DNA of 64,000 nucleotides from Saccharomycopsis crataegensis (Eukaryota > Ascomycota > Saccharomycetes > Ascoideales > Saccharomycopsidaceae), in assembly GCF_037102585.1 (NCBI RefSeq), contig NW_027043830.1, positions 682,001 to 746,000 on the forward strand. Direction: 5' to 3'. A program made the translations under genes and the position numbers. Below, in pieces: positions 51,807-61,891 of this stretch. Every line of letters begins with the position of its first letter. Positions within the stretch are counted from its first letter, which is position 1. Below the pieces are notes generated by a model. That model did no database searches, had not been told where the DNA came from, and saw only the letters and a list, made by a program, of their open reading frames with translations.

Positions 51807-52649
51807 TTATTTGATTTCCTCCTTTAAATTTTTGCTCCCAAAATCTGGCTCTGCGCTTTTGAGCTCTTTCATTGTTATCCCCAACAACCTATCAAATACC
51901 ACAGCCGGCGGCTGGCGAGTAGACCCTTGAGCACTTGCCGCAGCGTTTATCCCCACGTTACCAGGAGTATTTTGGTTGGAGCCTGTGGAAGGTGCTTGTG
52001 GTACACTATTGCCAATATTACCATTATTTGCCCTTTTCATGGACATATTGCCAGTAGTGGCTGACGATACGGTTGGATTAGTAGATTCTATTTCATTCTT
52101 ATTAATTGCATTAATCTTGGCTTCCAATTCCACTATATTGTTTTGTATATCTGTGGCAACATACTGATGACCAGTGCCGCTATTGAAATTGTTCATGCCA
52201 TTAAGAATATTAAAACTTTGTTTGAAACTTAGCACACAGCTGAGAAGTCTTGAGTTGAGAATACCAAAAACCGAAGGACTTTGGTATATATTGGCATTTA
52301 TAATGTAATAGTCGTGCAAGATTTGTACCGACAGCTGAGCTGGGCCAGGTGAATGTCGCTGTTGTTTACGGATGATGTAAAAAGTTGGTTCCCCATTCAA
52401 ATGTACCACAAATTCTGTACCGTTGGACATCTTTTGAAGGGCGGAAACAAACTCATGATGACTCTGGGGCATATGCATTAAGTGAGGATGGAATTGATAC
52501 TGCATCTTTAGTACTTGATTATTGGAAGCTCGATCATAAAATGGCAGCTGGGAAAAGTATTCTAGCACATTGTATGAATTGAGGCCAAACATTTGGATCC
52601 ATTCTGGGGATGACCATTGAAGTTCGTCAAGAGGAGTATCAGCCGACAT
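51807..52649 (-). CDS. MED6: Mediator head subunit Med6
   Basis: Med6 is an essential head-module subunit of the RNA polymerase II Mediator complex. The 280 residues match yeast Med6 (295). The conserved N-terminal domain (about 1-165) carries P-L-D-E-L-Q-W-S-S-P-E-W, the N-V-L-E-Y-F-S-x-S/L-P-F-Y-D segment, Y-I-I-R-K-Q-x-R-x-S-P and the D-Y-Y-I-I-N-A-N-I-Y-Q-S-P motif, then a final helix with L-L-S-C-V-L-S-F. The C-terminal 115 residues are Asn/Gln-rich and poorly conserved in the family, with a final basic/acidic helix. Divergent from the mS41 gene with 282 bp between starts. Confidence 0.96.
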   Translation of the reverse strand: MSADTPLDELQWSSPEWIQMFGLNSYNVLEYFSQLPFYDRASNNQVLKMQYQFHPHLMHMPQSHHEFVSALQKMSNGTEFVVHLNGEPTFYIIRKQQRHSPGPAQLSVQILHDYYIINANIYQSPSVFGILNSRLLSCVLSFKQSFNILNGMNNFNSGTGHQYVATDIQNNIVELEAKINAINKNEIESTNPTVSSATTGNMSMKRANNGNIGNSVPQAPSTGSNQNTPGNVGINAAASAQGSTRQPPAVVFDRLLGITMKELKSAEPDFGSKNLKEEIK

Positions 52650-52931
52650 ATTTATTTTATTGAGTATGCGAAAACTTCTGTTCTTCTTTATTTATTTGTA
52701 TTTTTAGGAAAAGAAGCGGTTCCCAATAGATGCTATCTTTGTTACAGTTAGAACTTTTTGCAATATGGATTTCATGATGTTTCTGTTATATGATTTTGGG
52801 TGGTGTACGGGCGGGTTTACGGATGATTTTTTTTTTTTTCAACTTCACTGGTAAAAAAATCTTTTGGATAATAAGATACTGTAAGTCACATAAGAATCAA
52901 TAAAAAACGGAACAATATAAACAAGAATAAA

Positions 52932-53336
52932 ATGCTTAGAACAACTGGCCTTCTCGCATCTACTACCAGCAGAGCTTTTTCTACCCGCTCAGTTGCTCTT
53001 TCTGCTAAGCTCACGGTGCCTCCAGAAACCATGTCCGCTGCTGATTTCCTTAATAAAATTGGCCGTGGTGCTAGTGAACATAGTGAACTTTTTCCAACTT
53101 GGGGATCGATATTTACTGTCACAAGTGCTGAAATGAAAGAAAAAGGTATTGAAGCAAACCTTAGAAGATACATATTAAATTGGAGATACAAGTACAGCCA
53201 AGACTCTACCATTAAGTTGTACCAAATAAAAACTGGCAAAAAGATCAACGGTGGTGAAAGAAAAAGAAGAGCCTTCTTAGCTCAGCAGAGATATGATAAG
53301 CTCAAGGAATTGAGAGAAAAGGCCTCTGCTAATTAA
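52932..53336 (+). CDS. FYV4: Mitochondrial small-subunit ribosomal protein mS41 (Fyv4)
   Basis: 134 residues (yeast Fyv4/mS41 130). The first 25-30 residues are Arg/Ser/Thr-rich without acids (R-A-F-S-T-R-S), a mitochondrial presequence. An IGR domain follows, with F-L-N-K-I-G-R-G (about 39-46), T-W-G-S-I-F and G-I-x-x-x-x-R-R-Y-I-L-N-W-R-Y-K-Y. The C-terminal third is basic and includes G-x-R-K-R-R. The protein is a component of the mitochondrial 37S ribosomal subunit. Confidence 0.93.
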   Translation: MLRTTGLLASTTSRAFSTRSVALSAKLTVPPETMSAADFLNKIGRGASEHSELFPTWGSIFTVTSAEMKEKGIEANLRRYILNWRYKYSQDSTIKLYQIKTGKKINGGERKRRAFLAQQRYDKLKELREKASAN

Positions 53337-54075
53337 TATATATAAATTTCAGAGTTTTTGGTTCAAATATTGGTGCATATATGCACAGGGGGGTGTGTGT
53401 GTCCTCTGTCCAAACTATTTCCCATCAAAATTTACGTTATCAAAACATTGAAACTCTTCATATAAAGCTTTTTGAAAGTGGGAGGAACTTTGTCAAAGAT
53501 CTGTGCAAGATTTGTACAAGATATATGAAACATTTGAGATGTGCGAGAATTCTTGAGTCATTTTTTCTACTGAGCTGGATGCTGTTAAATCAGTTGAAAG
53601 TGATGTAATATAGCTATAGCATTACTTGTATTTAGTAATTGATTTTTTCAATAGTAATATTTTTAGAAATATGACTGTAGACGTTAATGCTTTATCATAA
53701 TAACGTCCACTGATGACCTCCAAGGTGAAAACTTGGGTCTGAAAGTGTGAGATCACTGTGGATTACACAAGGAAAAAAGTATCGATAAATAAGGAATAAT
53801 AATATCTAAACAAAGGGAAAAATAGGTTGTTAGTAGTTAAGTATACTAATATACTGAGCTTTGTGTCAAATAATCTATTCCAATGCATCTATACTGCAAA
53901 CGCAGTACACTAAGAGTACCTGAACGCGAACAAGCGCGATCATTGACTTATTTATCTTCTACAAACTCTATAAGATATTATTGGATATATACAAAGCAAA
54001 AACAAATTTCATAAAATTCTTTGTGTATTATTTCGTGGCTGAATATAACCTATTGTAAAGCGTCAGAAACCAAAT
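53337..54075. other. Convergent intergenic region
   Basis: 3' ends of FYV4 and TSA1. AT-rich, no gene or tRNA found. Confidence 0.6.
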
Positions 54076-54663
54076 CTAGTTAACTTTAGAGAAATATTCC
54101 TTAGATTGTTCGACATCTGGCTTGATGGTAGCAGCACCTTCAGTCCAGTTAGCTGGGCAAACTTCACCGTACTTTTCAGTGAATTGGAAAGCTTCGATCA
54201 ATCTCAAGGTTTCTTCGACATTTCTACCGACTGGCAAGTCGTTGATGGTAGTTTGTCTCAAAACACCCTTTGGATCGATGATGAAGATACCTCTGAGGGC
54301 AATACCTGCTTCTTCAATCAAAACACCGTAGTCCTTAGACAAAGAGTGGTTGGTGTCAGCAATCAATGGAATGTTGATTGGACCCAAACCACCGTCCTTT
54401 CTGGCGACGTTGGTCCAAGCCAAGTGGGTGTATTCAGAGTCAGTGGAAGCGAACAAGACAACGGCATCCTTGTCAGTGAACTTCTTGACAGCTTCAGAGT
54501 AAGCAATGATTTCAGTTGGGCAAACGAAAGTGAAAGCCAATGGAATGAAGGCCAAAACAACCCATTTACCCTTGTATTGTTCGAGGCTGACGGTTTCGAA
54601 AGTACCGTCAACGACAGCAGTCTTAGTGAAAGCTGGAGCTGGTTTTTGAACTTGAGCGACCAT
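54076..54663 (-). CDS. TSA1: Thioredoxin peroxidase, typical 2-Cys peroxiredoxin
   Basis: Tsa1 reduces peroxides with thioredoxin and acts as a chaperone when over-oxidised. It has 195 residues (yeast 196). The peroxidatic Cys48 is in F-V-C-P-T-E, the resolving Cys169 in G-E-V-C-P-A-N-W. The GGLG (91-94) and C-terminal Y-F motifs that make eukaryotic enzymes prone to over-oxidation are both present. The T45-x2-C48 active-site Thr and Arg124 region (G[10 protein letters not shown]) are intact. Codon choice is strongly biased, typical of an abundant protein. The shared promoter with PCF11 carries Yap1-type and STRE sites. Confidence 0.97.
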   Translation of the reverse strand: MVAQVQKPAPAFTKTAVVDGTFETVSLEQYKGKWVVLAFIPLAFTFVCPTEIIAYSEAVKKFTDKDAVVLFASTDSEYTHLAWTNVARKDGGLGPINIPLIADTNHSLSKDYGVLIEEAGIALRGIFIIDPKGVLRQTTINDLPVGRNVEETLRLIEAFQFTEKYGEVCPANWTEGAATIKPDVEQSKEYFSKVN

Positions 54664-54763
54664 TTTGTTATGTGTGTATTATAATTGAGTCAAGAAGTTG
54701 GATTACTTGTTGTTTATATTTTATTTGTTTTTGAAAATCGAGTGCGAAGGCACACAGCTTTAT

Positions 54764-54797
54764 AGGGGACCACCGATTCCCAGCTTAGTCACCCCCT
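54764..54797 (-). promoter_or_regulatory. STRE / Yap1-type / STRE cluster
   Basis: AGGGG, TGACTAA (minus strand) and CCCCT within 34 bp. Msn2/4 and Yap1 control of TSA1 is established in yeast; here it is inferred from the motifs. Confidence 0.55.
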
Positions 54798-54850
54798 GTC
54801 CTTACCCGTCACAGAGCCAGAACCACAGATTCTGATTAATTCATGTAAAC

Positions 54851-54857
54851 TTAGTAA
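54851..54857 (-). promoter_or_regulatory. Yap1 recognition element TTACTAA
   Basis: Perfect YRE on the minus strand, 188 bp upstream of the TSA1 ATG. Confidence 0.55.
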
Positions 54858-55243
54858 TAAAAGTCCGAAAATGATGTAGAAATATGATCTATGTTACCAG
54901 TCTCTATGCGTGGCCTACCCAGATTTGTCATCGTGCTGTTCTGGGCTTTAATAATTGTTGTTTTAATGTCTGACAAATCGTCTCCTGCCTTTGGAAGATT
55001 CCAGATCTCGGAAAATTCGTTTGATCTCGTAGATTCACGATTTGGTCGATAACGGAACGAGAACCCCCGACACCTGGACATCCAGTATTTCATCAGCTGA
55101 CTACACCCAGACATATACGATGAACCTTTGATAGGGTAATGATGGTGATGGTCTTGATTAATCTGATTTTCTTGAATTTGCTTTTGAAGTAAACACATCC
55201 AAGTTACCAGTTGCTAGTTTCTAACATCTTCGTTAATGGCCTG

Positions 55244-57127
55244 ATGTCTTCTGAAAAAGAGCTCCAGCTAGTTGGCGAGGACTATTATAGCTCTCTTACG
55301 GAGCTTACTTTTAATTCAAAGCCTCTCATTACTACCCTCACTATTCTTGCCCAAGAAAACATTTCAGCGGCGAAATATATTACCAATGCTATCATAAAAA
55401 GAATAACAAAGTGTGTACCTTCCCAGAAGCTTTATTCTCTCTATCTTTTGGATTCCATCTGCAAAAATATCGGTTCTCCTTACACTGTTCTCTTTGGTAG
55501 CAATCTTTCCAATTTATTCATCGAAACTTATACACTTGTGGATGACGTACAAAGAAAGAAAATGATTGACCTCTTCAAGACTTGGAAAGTTACTAAGTCT
55601 ACTTCAGGTATGCCATTATTTCCTCATGAGGCTATTCAAATGATTGAGAAATTTCTCATAAAGGTCACGAAGCCTAACGCTCAACAGTTGGGAAATCAAC
55701 AACAACGCGGAAACCCTCTTTTGCATTCTAATGGACAGCAATTTTTTAACAACGGTAACATCAATAATAAACCGCAAACACCTCAAACAATGACAAAATC
55801 TTTGATTTCTGAGATTGGCAACCTACAGAGTATTATTAGTGGCAGATTGGCTTTAAATCCTAACAATGCTAAAGACAGCCAAAAGTTGGTAATTTTGGAC
55901 CAGCTCAAAAATATCTTGTCTTCACTGGCCCTTGGTCCTAGTGAATTGGCTGGTATTCAACAGCAACTAAAAGAGTTTTCAAGTGGTGAGATACAAACGA
56001 CTAATCCCCCAGTTACAAATAATCAACCTATTCATATACATACTCCGCCACCGAATCAAGGTTTTGTAAATAATATTAGTAGTAATAGCTCTAGTACAAT
56101 GATTAATGCTAATGTAAACACCATGGCACTTAATCCAGCTGCTCTACTCAGCAGCATTGCTTCAAATAATAATCATGTTCAGCAAAGTCCATCGTTTACT
56201 GCTAATAATAACCTGGTCAAACCTAATAACATTGATATGAATACCTTATTTAATACATTACAATCCACGGGGCTTATTAATCTTAATAAAAGTGGTAATA
56301 TGGCATTACATCCTCCACAATCTAATAAACCAGGGATTATTGGTGGCAACGTGCAACCTCGAAAAGGACCTTTGAAGCCTTTAGTTAATTTGCCTTCAAC
56401 CTCCATTCTTCAATCCATTTTGACCAACACTAAGCAGGTAAAGCCTAAGTCTGATGTACGGTCAGCTTTGGATTATTCCGACTTTTTGCCTACCAATTCA
56501 AGCAACTCTTCGAAGCTTCCGAATATCAGAGAATTTCAGAAATTGTTATTTGAATCCAAACCAATAAAATGTAATAATTGTGGTAAACGTTTCACTGACA
56601 CTCAAGAATCACAGAATCATATGGATTGGCATTTCAGAATCAACAAAAGGCTAAAGGATACTGCAAGTATCAACACTAGAAGTCATTATTTAAGTCTTGA
56701 GGATTTTGTTTTGTTCAAGGAAAGTGAAATTTTGGGTGAAGGAGGTGATTCGACAACCGAAGCTAATAATGATTCCAGGGATGTCACTACTGCTCCAAGT
56801 GATAATTCTTCAGATGCCAGTAAGCATTATATTGTCATTCCGGATGATTGCACTGACATGAGTACGATATGTAATATTTGCAAAGATACTCTTAAAGGTG
56901 TCTTCCATGATGAAACTGGTGAATGGGTATGGAAAAATGCTATTCAGGTAAACCAAAAAATATACCACTGGATATGTTATAATGAAACACTGAGTAAGCG
57001 TAAAGCTGAGGAGGATAAGATCCGTGGGGTGTCAAAAAAGCCAAATTTGAATGGCTTGAAATTTGATGTGTCACTACTTAAGAGTTTGAGTACAATCAAT
57101 AGTTTATCTACAATTAATCCCTCCTAA
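55244..57127 (+). CDS. PCF11: Pcf11, cleavage factor IA subunit
   Basis: Pcf11 links mRNA 3'-end cleavage to transcription termination by binding the RNA polymerase II CTD. From the ATG at 55244 the protein has 627 residues (yeast 626); the open frame begins 11 codons earlier without an ATG. An N-terminal CTD-interaction domain (about 1-140) has the family D-Y-Y-x-S-L-x-x-L and L-Y-L-L-D-S-I-C-K-N motifs. An Asn/Gln-rich linker follows, with a short Q-Q-L-K helix region near 220-240. Two zinc motifs close the protein: C-N-N-C-G-K-R-F...H...H (from C443) and C-N-I-C (from C543) with a later W-x-C partner, the Clp1-binding region between them. Confidence 0.93.
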   Translation: MSSEKELQLVGEDYYSSLTELTFNSKPLITTLTILAQENISAAKYITNAIIKRITKCVPSQKLYSLYLLDSICKNIGSPYTVLFGSNLSNLFIETYTLVDDVQRKKMIDLFKTWKVTKSTSGMPLFPHEAIQMIEKFLIKVTKPNAQQLGNQQQRGNPLLHSNGQQFFNNGNINNKPQTPQTMTKSLISEIGNLQSIISGRLALNPNNAKDSQKLVILDQLKNILSSLALGPSELAGIQQQLKEFSSGEIQTTNPPVTNNQPIHIHTPPPNQGFVNNISSNSSSTMINANVNTMALNPAALLSSIASNNNHVQQSPSFTANNNLVKPNNIDMNTLFNTLQSTGLINLNKSGNMALHPPQSNKPGIIGGNVQPRKGPLKPLVNLPSTSILQSILTNTKQVKPKSDVRSALDYSDFLPTNSSNSSKLPNIREFQKLLFESKPIKCNNCGKRFTDTQESQNHMDWHFRINKRLKDTASINTRSHYLSLEDFVLFKESEILGEGGDSTTEANNDSRDVTTAPSDNSSDASKHYIVIPDDCTDMSTICNICKDTLKGVFHDETGEWVWKNAIQVNQKIYHWICYNETLSKRKAEEDKIRGVSKKPNLNGLKFDVSLLKSLSTINSLSTINPS

Positions 57128-57632
57128 TAGATCTTGCTTGGAAAAGATGTATTCGTACTTTGGCTTCGCATCTTGTATTATTACTTATTTTGGCATTTCA
57201 TATAATCGAATTTTTGAACATAATTTTTGTTTTATATATTGATTATTATTGTAGGTTTTATATAGGCAAAGTATTACCTTTTTTTTTTTGTGCACCCAGG
57301 ATATTATGATGATTAAATTCTGCTATTTCCCTTCTTTTTTTTTCTTATTATTATTGATTGTCACCATTATTAATTTTTTTTTCTAATAATTATTTTCCTC
57401 TTCCTACCAATCCATTTCAAAAAAGGGACTTTTCTCATATCTTTCACTTGAATACATGTTATGTTGATTCTTCTTTTTAGTTATTGTAGATGCTTATTCT
57501 TGCATTTACTAAAGGCACTGCTCTCTTATATATTAACATGTAAAAGTTGATGTTCCTTTCCCACACCCCGATTCCCCTTGTTAAACATTCCAAGTGGGAT
57601 ACATGTATAAGAAATAACAGTGAATTAATCTG
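57128..57632. promoter_or_regulatory. Intergenic, promoter of the seven-exon gene
   Basis: T-rich PCF11 3' region followed by AT-rich promoter. I searched for a meiotic URS1-type GGCGGC site and saw none. Confidence 0.5.
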
Positions 57633-60600
57633 ATGTCGTTCTTTAGGGACAGATCTGCTGGTAATTTCAAGTCTTCGGCCAATTTTTTCACTCAGAGGCC
57701 CACCAACAACCCGCCAACGAACGATAGCATTAGTGTCACAACCCCAAACAATACTAGCCACAATGTTACTGGTTCCAGCGCTTCTGACTCCATTACTCGA
57801 AGCGGTGAAAAATCAATCCCAACATCCATTGAAGATGACACTACTACCTCGTTTTCAGGTTTCTATACGGATCTTAAAACTGGTGTTGGCGTTCCAAGGG
57901 CAGCGAGATCAAGCGCCGAGCTTAATGAGTCCAAGATCCCAACAGTCTCTGATCATGGGGAGGATGAGGATGATGAGGATGATATAATATCCCAAGGTAC
58001 GTTAGAGTTAAAAAACAAATATCTTGAAAAGTTGGATGAGATAACCAACGATTCCTCTAAAGATGAGACTAATATTTCTCAAGATGACATGTCGGAAGAT
58101 AGTTATTTGATTTCAAAGGCGGAGAAAAAAATTAATACACTCATTGGGGCAAAAGTGAAACAGCTCAGTCATGATGATGAGATTAAAAAAAAGGCTCCAT
58201 CTCGATTATCGTCTGGACAAAAATCTTCTTCATCGATTTTTTGTGTGCGCCAAAAGGATAAACCACGCTTAAAGTTTTCTTCTAAAGAGAAGTATTTATC
58301 TTTACCAAAAGGTGTTAATTGCGTTAAAAATGAGGACGAGATCCCTCAGCTGAAACGAACTGAAACAAAAATGGATTTTGGGATCAATAATTTGTTGGAA
58401 ACTATTAGAAATTGGCAAACACGTCATGTTGCCCAAGAAAATATCATCAAAGATTTTCAACAGGAAATTGAACAGAAATCATTGTCATTAATTGAAACCG
58501 CTGAAAAAATAAAATCATTAGAGACCCAACTTACTGATTCAAAAATGCTTGTACTGAGTTTAGAAGATAAGGTGAAGGTATCAGAAGAGCAGGTGCAGGG
58601 CATTATTTGCGAGCTAAGTGATAAGGAATCTGAATGTGCCAAATTGAGAGATTCGGTTGCTACATACAAGTTACTGCTAGAAAGAGAAACAGAGCTTGTG
58701 AGAGCTTCTAATATCAAAATCAAACAGTTAACCATCGACTCTGAAAGGCGTAAGTTTCAAGTATCAAACTTTGAAATTTATCTTATAGAATACTGTTATA
58801 TTAACATTACTAGAAATTATTGAAACAAAGAATTTTACCCAAAAGATTGATAAATTGCATGGCACTTTATCAGAAGAGAAACTCAAATCAATGATGCTAC
58901 AGAAAGAAATAGAAAAAACAAGAACAACTTATGATTCCATAATGAAATCAGAAATTGAGAAGAATCACAGCAGCTTGGAAAAACTTTTGATTAATATCAA
59001 GAGTTCTGAAACCAATATCATTAGTGGATTGAAGTATGTGTATTATTTATTTACCAGAGAAACAAATTTTACTGACCTAAATTTTAGAAACCACAATGCT
59101 GATTTTATCTCCACAAAGTTAGGTGACCTTCAAGAGGCAATGGATCAACAAATAGGTAATAAGTAAGTAAGCTTCCAAAAAATTTCTCTCGGGCCTTTCT
59201 ACTGACATTTATCCTCTAGATTGAATTCTATTGTTTTACCACATCATTCTGAATGGATGCGACAAATAGATTCTAGATTAAGTGAGATGAATCAAAGCTT
59301 GGAATTGATTAAAACAAATTTTCAGAAATCCGAGCTAAAGGAATTAGAAAATCACAAAGGACTAATAGTTCTGTCAGATCAACTCAAGTCCAGGCTTGAA
59401 AATATTAATGCTTCAATCGAAATTATGGGGACTAAAGCAGACAAATCTGCGGTGTGTGAGCAACTAAATTTTATCAATGCACAAATAAATTCCAATCATC
59501 AAGAGGCCCAGTCAATCAGAAATGAAGTTACAAGTCTTGAACTAGAAAAAGACGAGCTAGAAAAAGATAACAAAGCCTTACAAGAAAAATACAATTCCTG
59601 TTTTATTGAATTTCAAGATTTCAGAGCTAAGAGTGAAAAAAAAGAAATCAACATGAAGTTAGACGAGTTCAAATACACAGAAAAGATAAGCAGAGTGAGT
59701 ATTACAGACTTAAAATTAATTTGGTGATTTTGATACACTAGACCTAAAACTGACATGAGCATTTTAGTTGGAAAAAATCGTGGAACAGTATAAATCGGAA
59801 ATTAATGTAGCTCAGGAAACCAGAATAAGTTTACTAAATACACATGAACAATTAATTAAGGAGAAGAACGGTCAGATCAATGGTCTTACATCCAAAATGG
59901 ACGAGATTCTTTTCAAATATGAAGAACAAAATCTTCGTTTGGAGACATCAATTACCAGTATATCTGATAGAAATCAAGCTCAATTACTAGCCATTGAAGG
60001 AAAGGCTAAAGAAATTTTGGAAGTTTCAGAGCTATTGAACAGCTGTTTAAAGGAAAGCAAATTAGCAATTATTCAAAATTTGGAGCAAACTACTTCGGTT
60101 TTATCTAATACGATTTTGTCAAATGTGAGTGTATATTTGGCAATACAAATAAGAATATAAATAAAATTTTAGAGTACTAACAAAAACTTAGCAATCTGAA
60201 ACCAAAGATTATCAAATACATAGGATGAGTGAGTTTTTTGCTTTGAATCTTGATGAAACTAAGAAAGGACATGAAAAAATGAAGTATTCGCTCACTGAAA
60301 TGGCGAAGATAATCTCTGAATTTGATTTTATGGTGAGTAGTATTAGCATAAATAATTACTAAGAGGACCTAAAATGGTATACTAACCAAGCAGGAACTTC
60401 ACAACAATATCACTAATATTTTGAACAGCCATATAATTATCAAAAAGGATATTGATGGAATGGTAGCCGCACTTAATGAAGCTTCCAATATCAGAAATCT
60501 CGAAATAAAGAAAAAGACCAGTACCAGTGATAAACAAGCTGTGTTAAATAAATCTCGCCCAACTGGTGATATTGCTATATCAGCTCCAGTAAACAATCCT

Positions 60601-60954
60601 TCGAAAACTTTGGACGCAAGAGCGAAGAAAGGTGATAAGCAGCCAATCACTGAAGCCAAAACGATCAAAATTTCAGAGATTGATGCTTCAATAATTTTTC
60701 AAAGTAGTCCAAAACATGATACAGGTCAATATCTTAGGAATAGTTCTTCAAGAGGAGACATTGGAAATGAAGAAGCTTCTCCTACTGTTGCAATGAAGAA
60801 TGTTACAAAGAAAGGAAAGACAGGAAAAAAGAGGTCTTTACTTAAAGAGGAGCATGAAATTGATCCTTTTGATCTTGCAGACTCACCCAAAAAGGCCACA
60901 AATATTGTTACTCATTCCAGGCGGAGATTTCCCAGCAAAAGATCAAGAAATTAG
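57633..60954 (+). CDS. Coiled-coil protein with six introns, candidate ZIP1-like synaptonemal protein
   Basis: Seven exons give one 981-residue frame: 57633-58749, 58814-59033, 59088-59162, 59220-59694, 59768-60124, 60192-60332, 60394-60954. All six introns (54-73 nt) have yeast donors, branch sites and AG acceptors, and every junction keeps frame. The N-terminal 240 residues are Ser/Thr/Asp-rich and disordered. Residues from about 245 to 820 are almost continuous coiled coil (E-K-x-x-L-E type heptads). The C-terminus is Lys/Arg-rich, with D-P-F-D-L-A-D-S-P and a final R-R-R-F-P-S-K-R-S-R-N. The start S-F-F-R-D-x-S resembles the Zip1 N-terminus as I remember it, and Zip1 has the same disordered/coil/basic build (875 residues). 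Meiotic genes are enriched among yeast introns. The ZIP1 identity is a hypothesis; a spindle-pole or other coiled-coil protein is possible. Confidence 0.72.
58750..58813 (+). other. Intron 1 of the coiled-coil gene
   Basis: 64 nt, phase 1: donor GTAAGT, branch TATTAAC (58799-58805), acceptor TAG at 58811-58813. Confidence 0.85.
59034..59087 (+). other. Intron 2 of the coiled-coil gene
   Basis: 54 nt, phase 2: donor GTATGT, branch TACTGAC (59070-59076), acceptor TAG. It is a multiple of three and has no in-frame stop, so retention would insert 18 residues. Confidence 0.8.
59163..59219 (+). other. Intron 3 of the coiled-coil gene
   Basis: 57 nt, phase 2: donor GTAAGT, branch TACTGAC (59200-59206), acceptor TAG. 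The alternative GTAAGC four bases later breaks the frame. Confidence 0.87.
59695..59767 (+). other. Intron 4 of the coiled-coil gene
   Basis: 73 nt, phase 0: donor GTGAGT, branch AACTGAC (59748-59754), acceptor TAG. Confidence 0.83.
60125..60191 (+). other. Intron 5 of the coiled-coil gene
   Basis: 67 nt, phase 0: donor GTGAGT, perfect branch TACTAAC (60175-60181), acceptor TAG at 60189-60191. Confidence 0.88.
60333..60393 (+). other. Intron 6 of the coiled-coil gene
   Basis: 61 nt, phase 0: donor GTGAGT, perfect branch TACTAAC (60380-60386), acceptor CAG. A nearby AAG at 60388-60390 would add one Gln in frame. Confidence 0.85.
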
Positions 60955-61079
60955 ATGGTAACGTTGATGAAATCACCAAAACGCTGCAAGCTTCTACAAC
61001 TGAAAGTAAATATTTTCGCTAGCAAAATTAATCGTTCATCATCATTAATTTAATATATACAGTTAAATACTCATTATTA

Positions 61080-61448
61080 TTATATGGTTCTGTTGATTTC
61101 ATCAATAACCTTCTTTTGGTCCAATCTATGCATAAATTTCACTGGCTTTGTTGATTTCTCATGTGTGATATGTAATACTGGCACATCAAAACAGTACGAG
61201 TCCCACCATTCCTTATTTTCAGGTTTAGTTATATCGTATACTTTATATTCTATTTCATTTTTCAAACTAGAATCTTTATCTTGAATGATTTTGTCAAGGA
61301 TGGTCTTGGCATTAACACAAAGTCCACAATCTTCCTTACTGAAAAAGTCAAGCTTCACCTTTTCAGCTAAGGAAGTCGTTGTTGAAAAAAGTCTAACTGG
61401 AAATATTCTTGGAGCGGCCCGCTTTGCTGAAGAAGAAAATGCTAACAT
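61080..61448 (-). CDS. Mitochondrial glutaredoxin-like protein (YDR286C-like)
   Basis: 122 residues from the ATG at 61446-61448. The first 28 residues are Arg/Ser/Ala-rich with R-L-F-S-T-T-T, a typical mitochondrial presequence. The rest is a small thioredoxin fold with K-L-D-F-F-S-K-x-D-C-G-L-C, a C-x-x-C redox site, and the cis-Pro segment D-V-P-V-L-H. This matches the glutaredoxin-like DUF836 family that includes yeast YDR286C (114 residues), whose substrate is unknown. The frame stays open 39 codons upstream with hydrophobic low-complexity sequence that I exclude. It converges on the coiled-coil gene with 125 bp between stops. Confidence 0.82.
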   Translation of the reverse strand: MLAFSSSAKRAAPRIFPVRLFSTTTSLAEKVKLDFFSKEDCGLCVNAKTILDKIIQDKDSSLKNEIEYKVYDITKPENKEWWDSYCFDVPVLHITHEKSTKPVKFMHRLDQKKVIDEINRTI

Positions 61449-61891
61449 TCTGATCAGATTATAGCTATTTGTACTCTTTCTCGTGTGTGCAGATGTTTTG
61501 TGTTGCATTAAAAAGAAAAAGAGAAAAATAATACCCCAGAAAAAATAACAAAGTACCATCACCACGGGTCACAATGTGCAAACCAATTCATTATTAATAC
61601 CCGACAGATTTAGAATACGTAAAATTCATTCCTTCACCTCAAAACCAATATTTATTTGAAAATAAAAATCAATTGATAAAAAGTTAGTATCTTTCAAATT
61701 TGTAAGCAGACTACGAATTAATAATCAGATACAGTTGCTGAGAATTTGTAAGTCAAACATGAATTACTAATAAAGTTGCGGTTGCTAATTATGTACTATT
61801 TATTTCTCAAAGAGCCTCATTTTTTTTCATCTTTTGATAATTTTCTTGTTATTCAAGTTTTTTTTTTCTTCACTTACATTTACCATTAAAT
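61449..61891. promoter_or_regulatory. Divergent intergenic region
   Basis: 443 bp AT-rich promoter between the glutaredoxin-like gene and the dehydrogenase. Nothing specific seen. Confidence 0.55.

Larger units (their letters stand above)
54664..55243. promoter_or_regulatory. TSA1-PCF11 divergent promoter with stress elements
   Basis: 580 bp. Sites in order from TSA1: AGGGG (54764-54768, STRE), TTAGTCA (54785-54791, Yap1-type TGACTAA on the other strand), CCCCT (54793-54797, STRE), TTAGTAA (54851-54857, Yap1-type TTACTAA). All lie 100-195 bp upstream of the TSA1 start. No gene in the gap. Confidence 0.6.

Noticed and set aside
60388-60390. Alternative AAG acceptor for intron 6
   Set aside because: CAG at 60391-60393 is the stronger acceptor; the alternative adds a single Gln and is kept only as a possibility.
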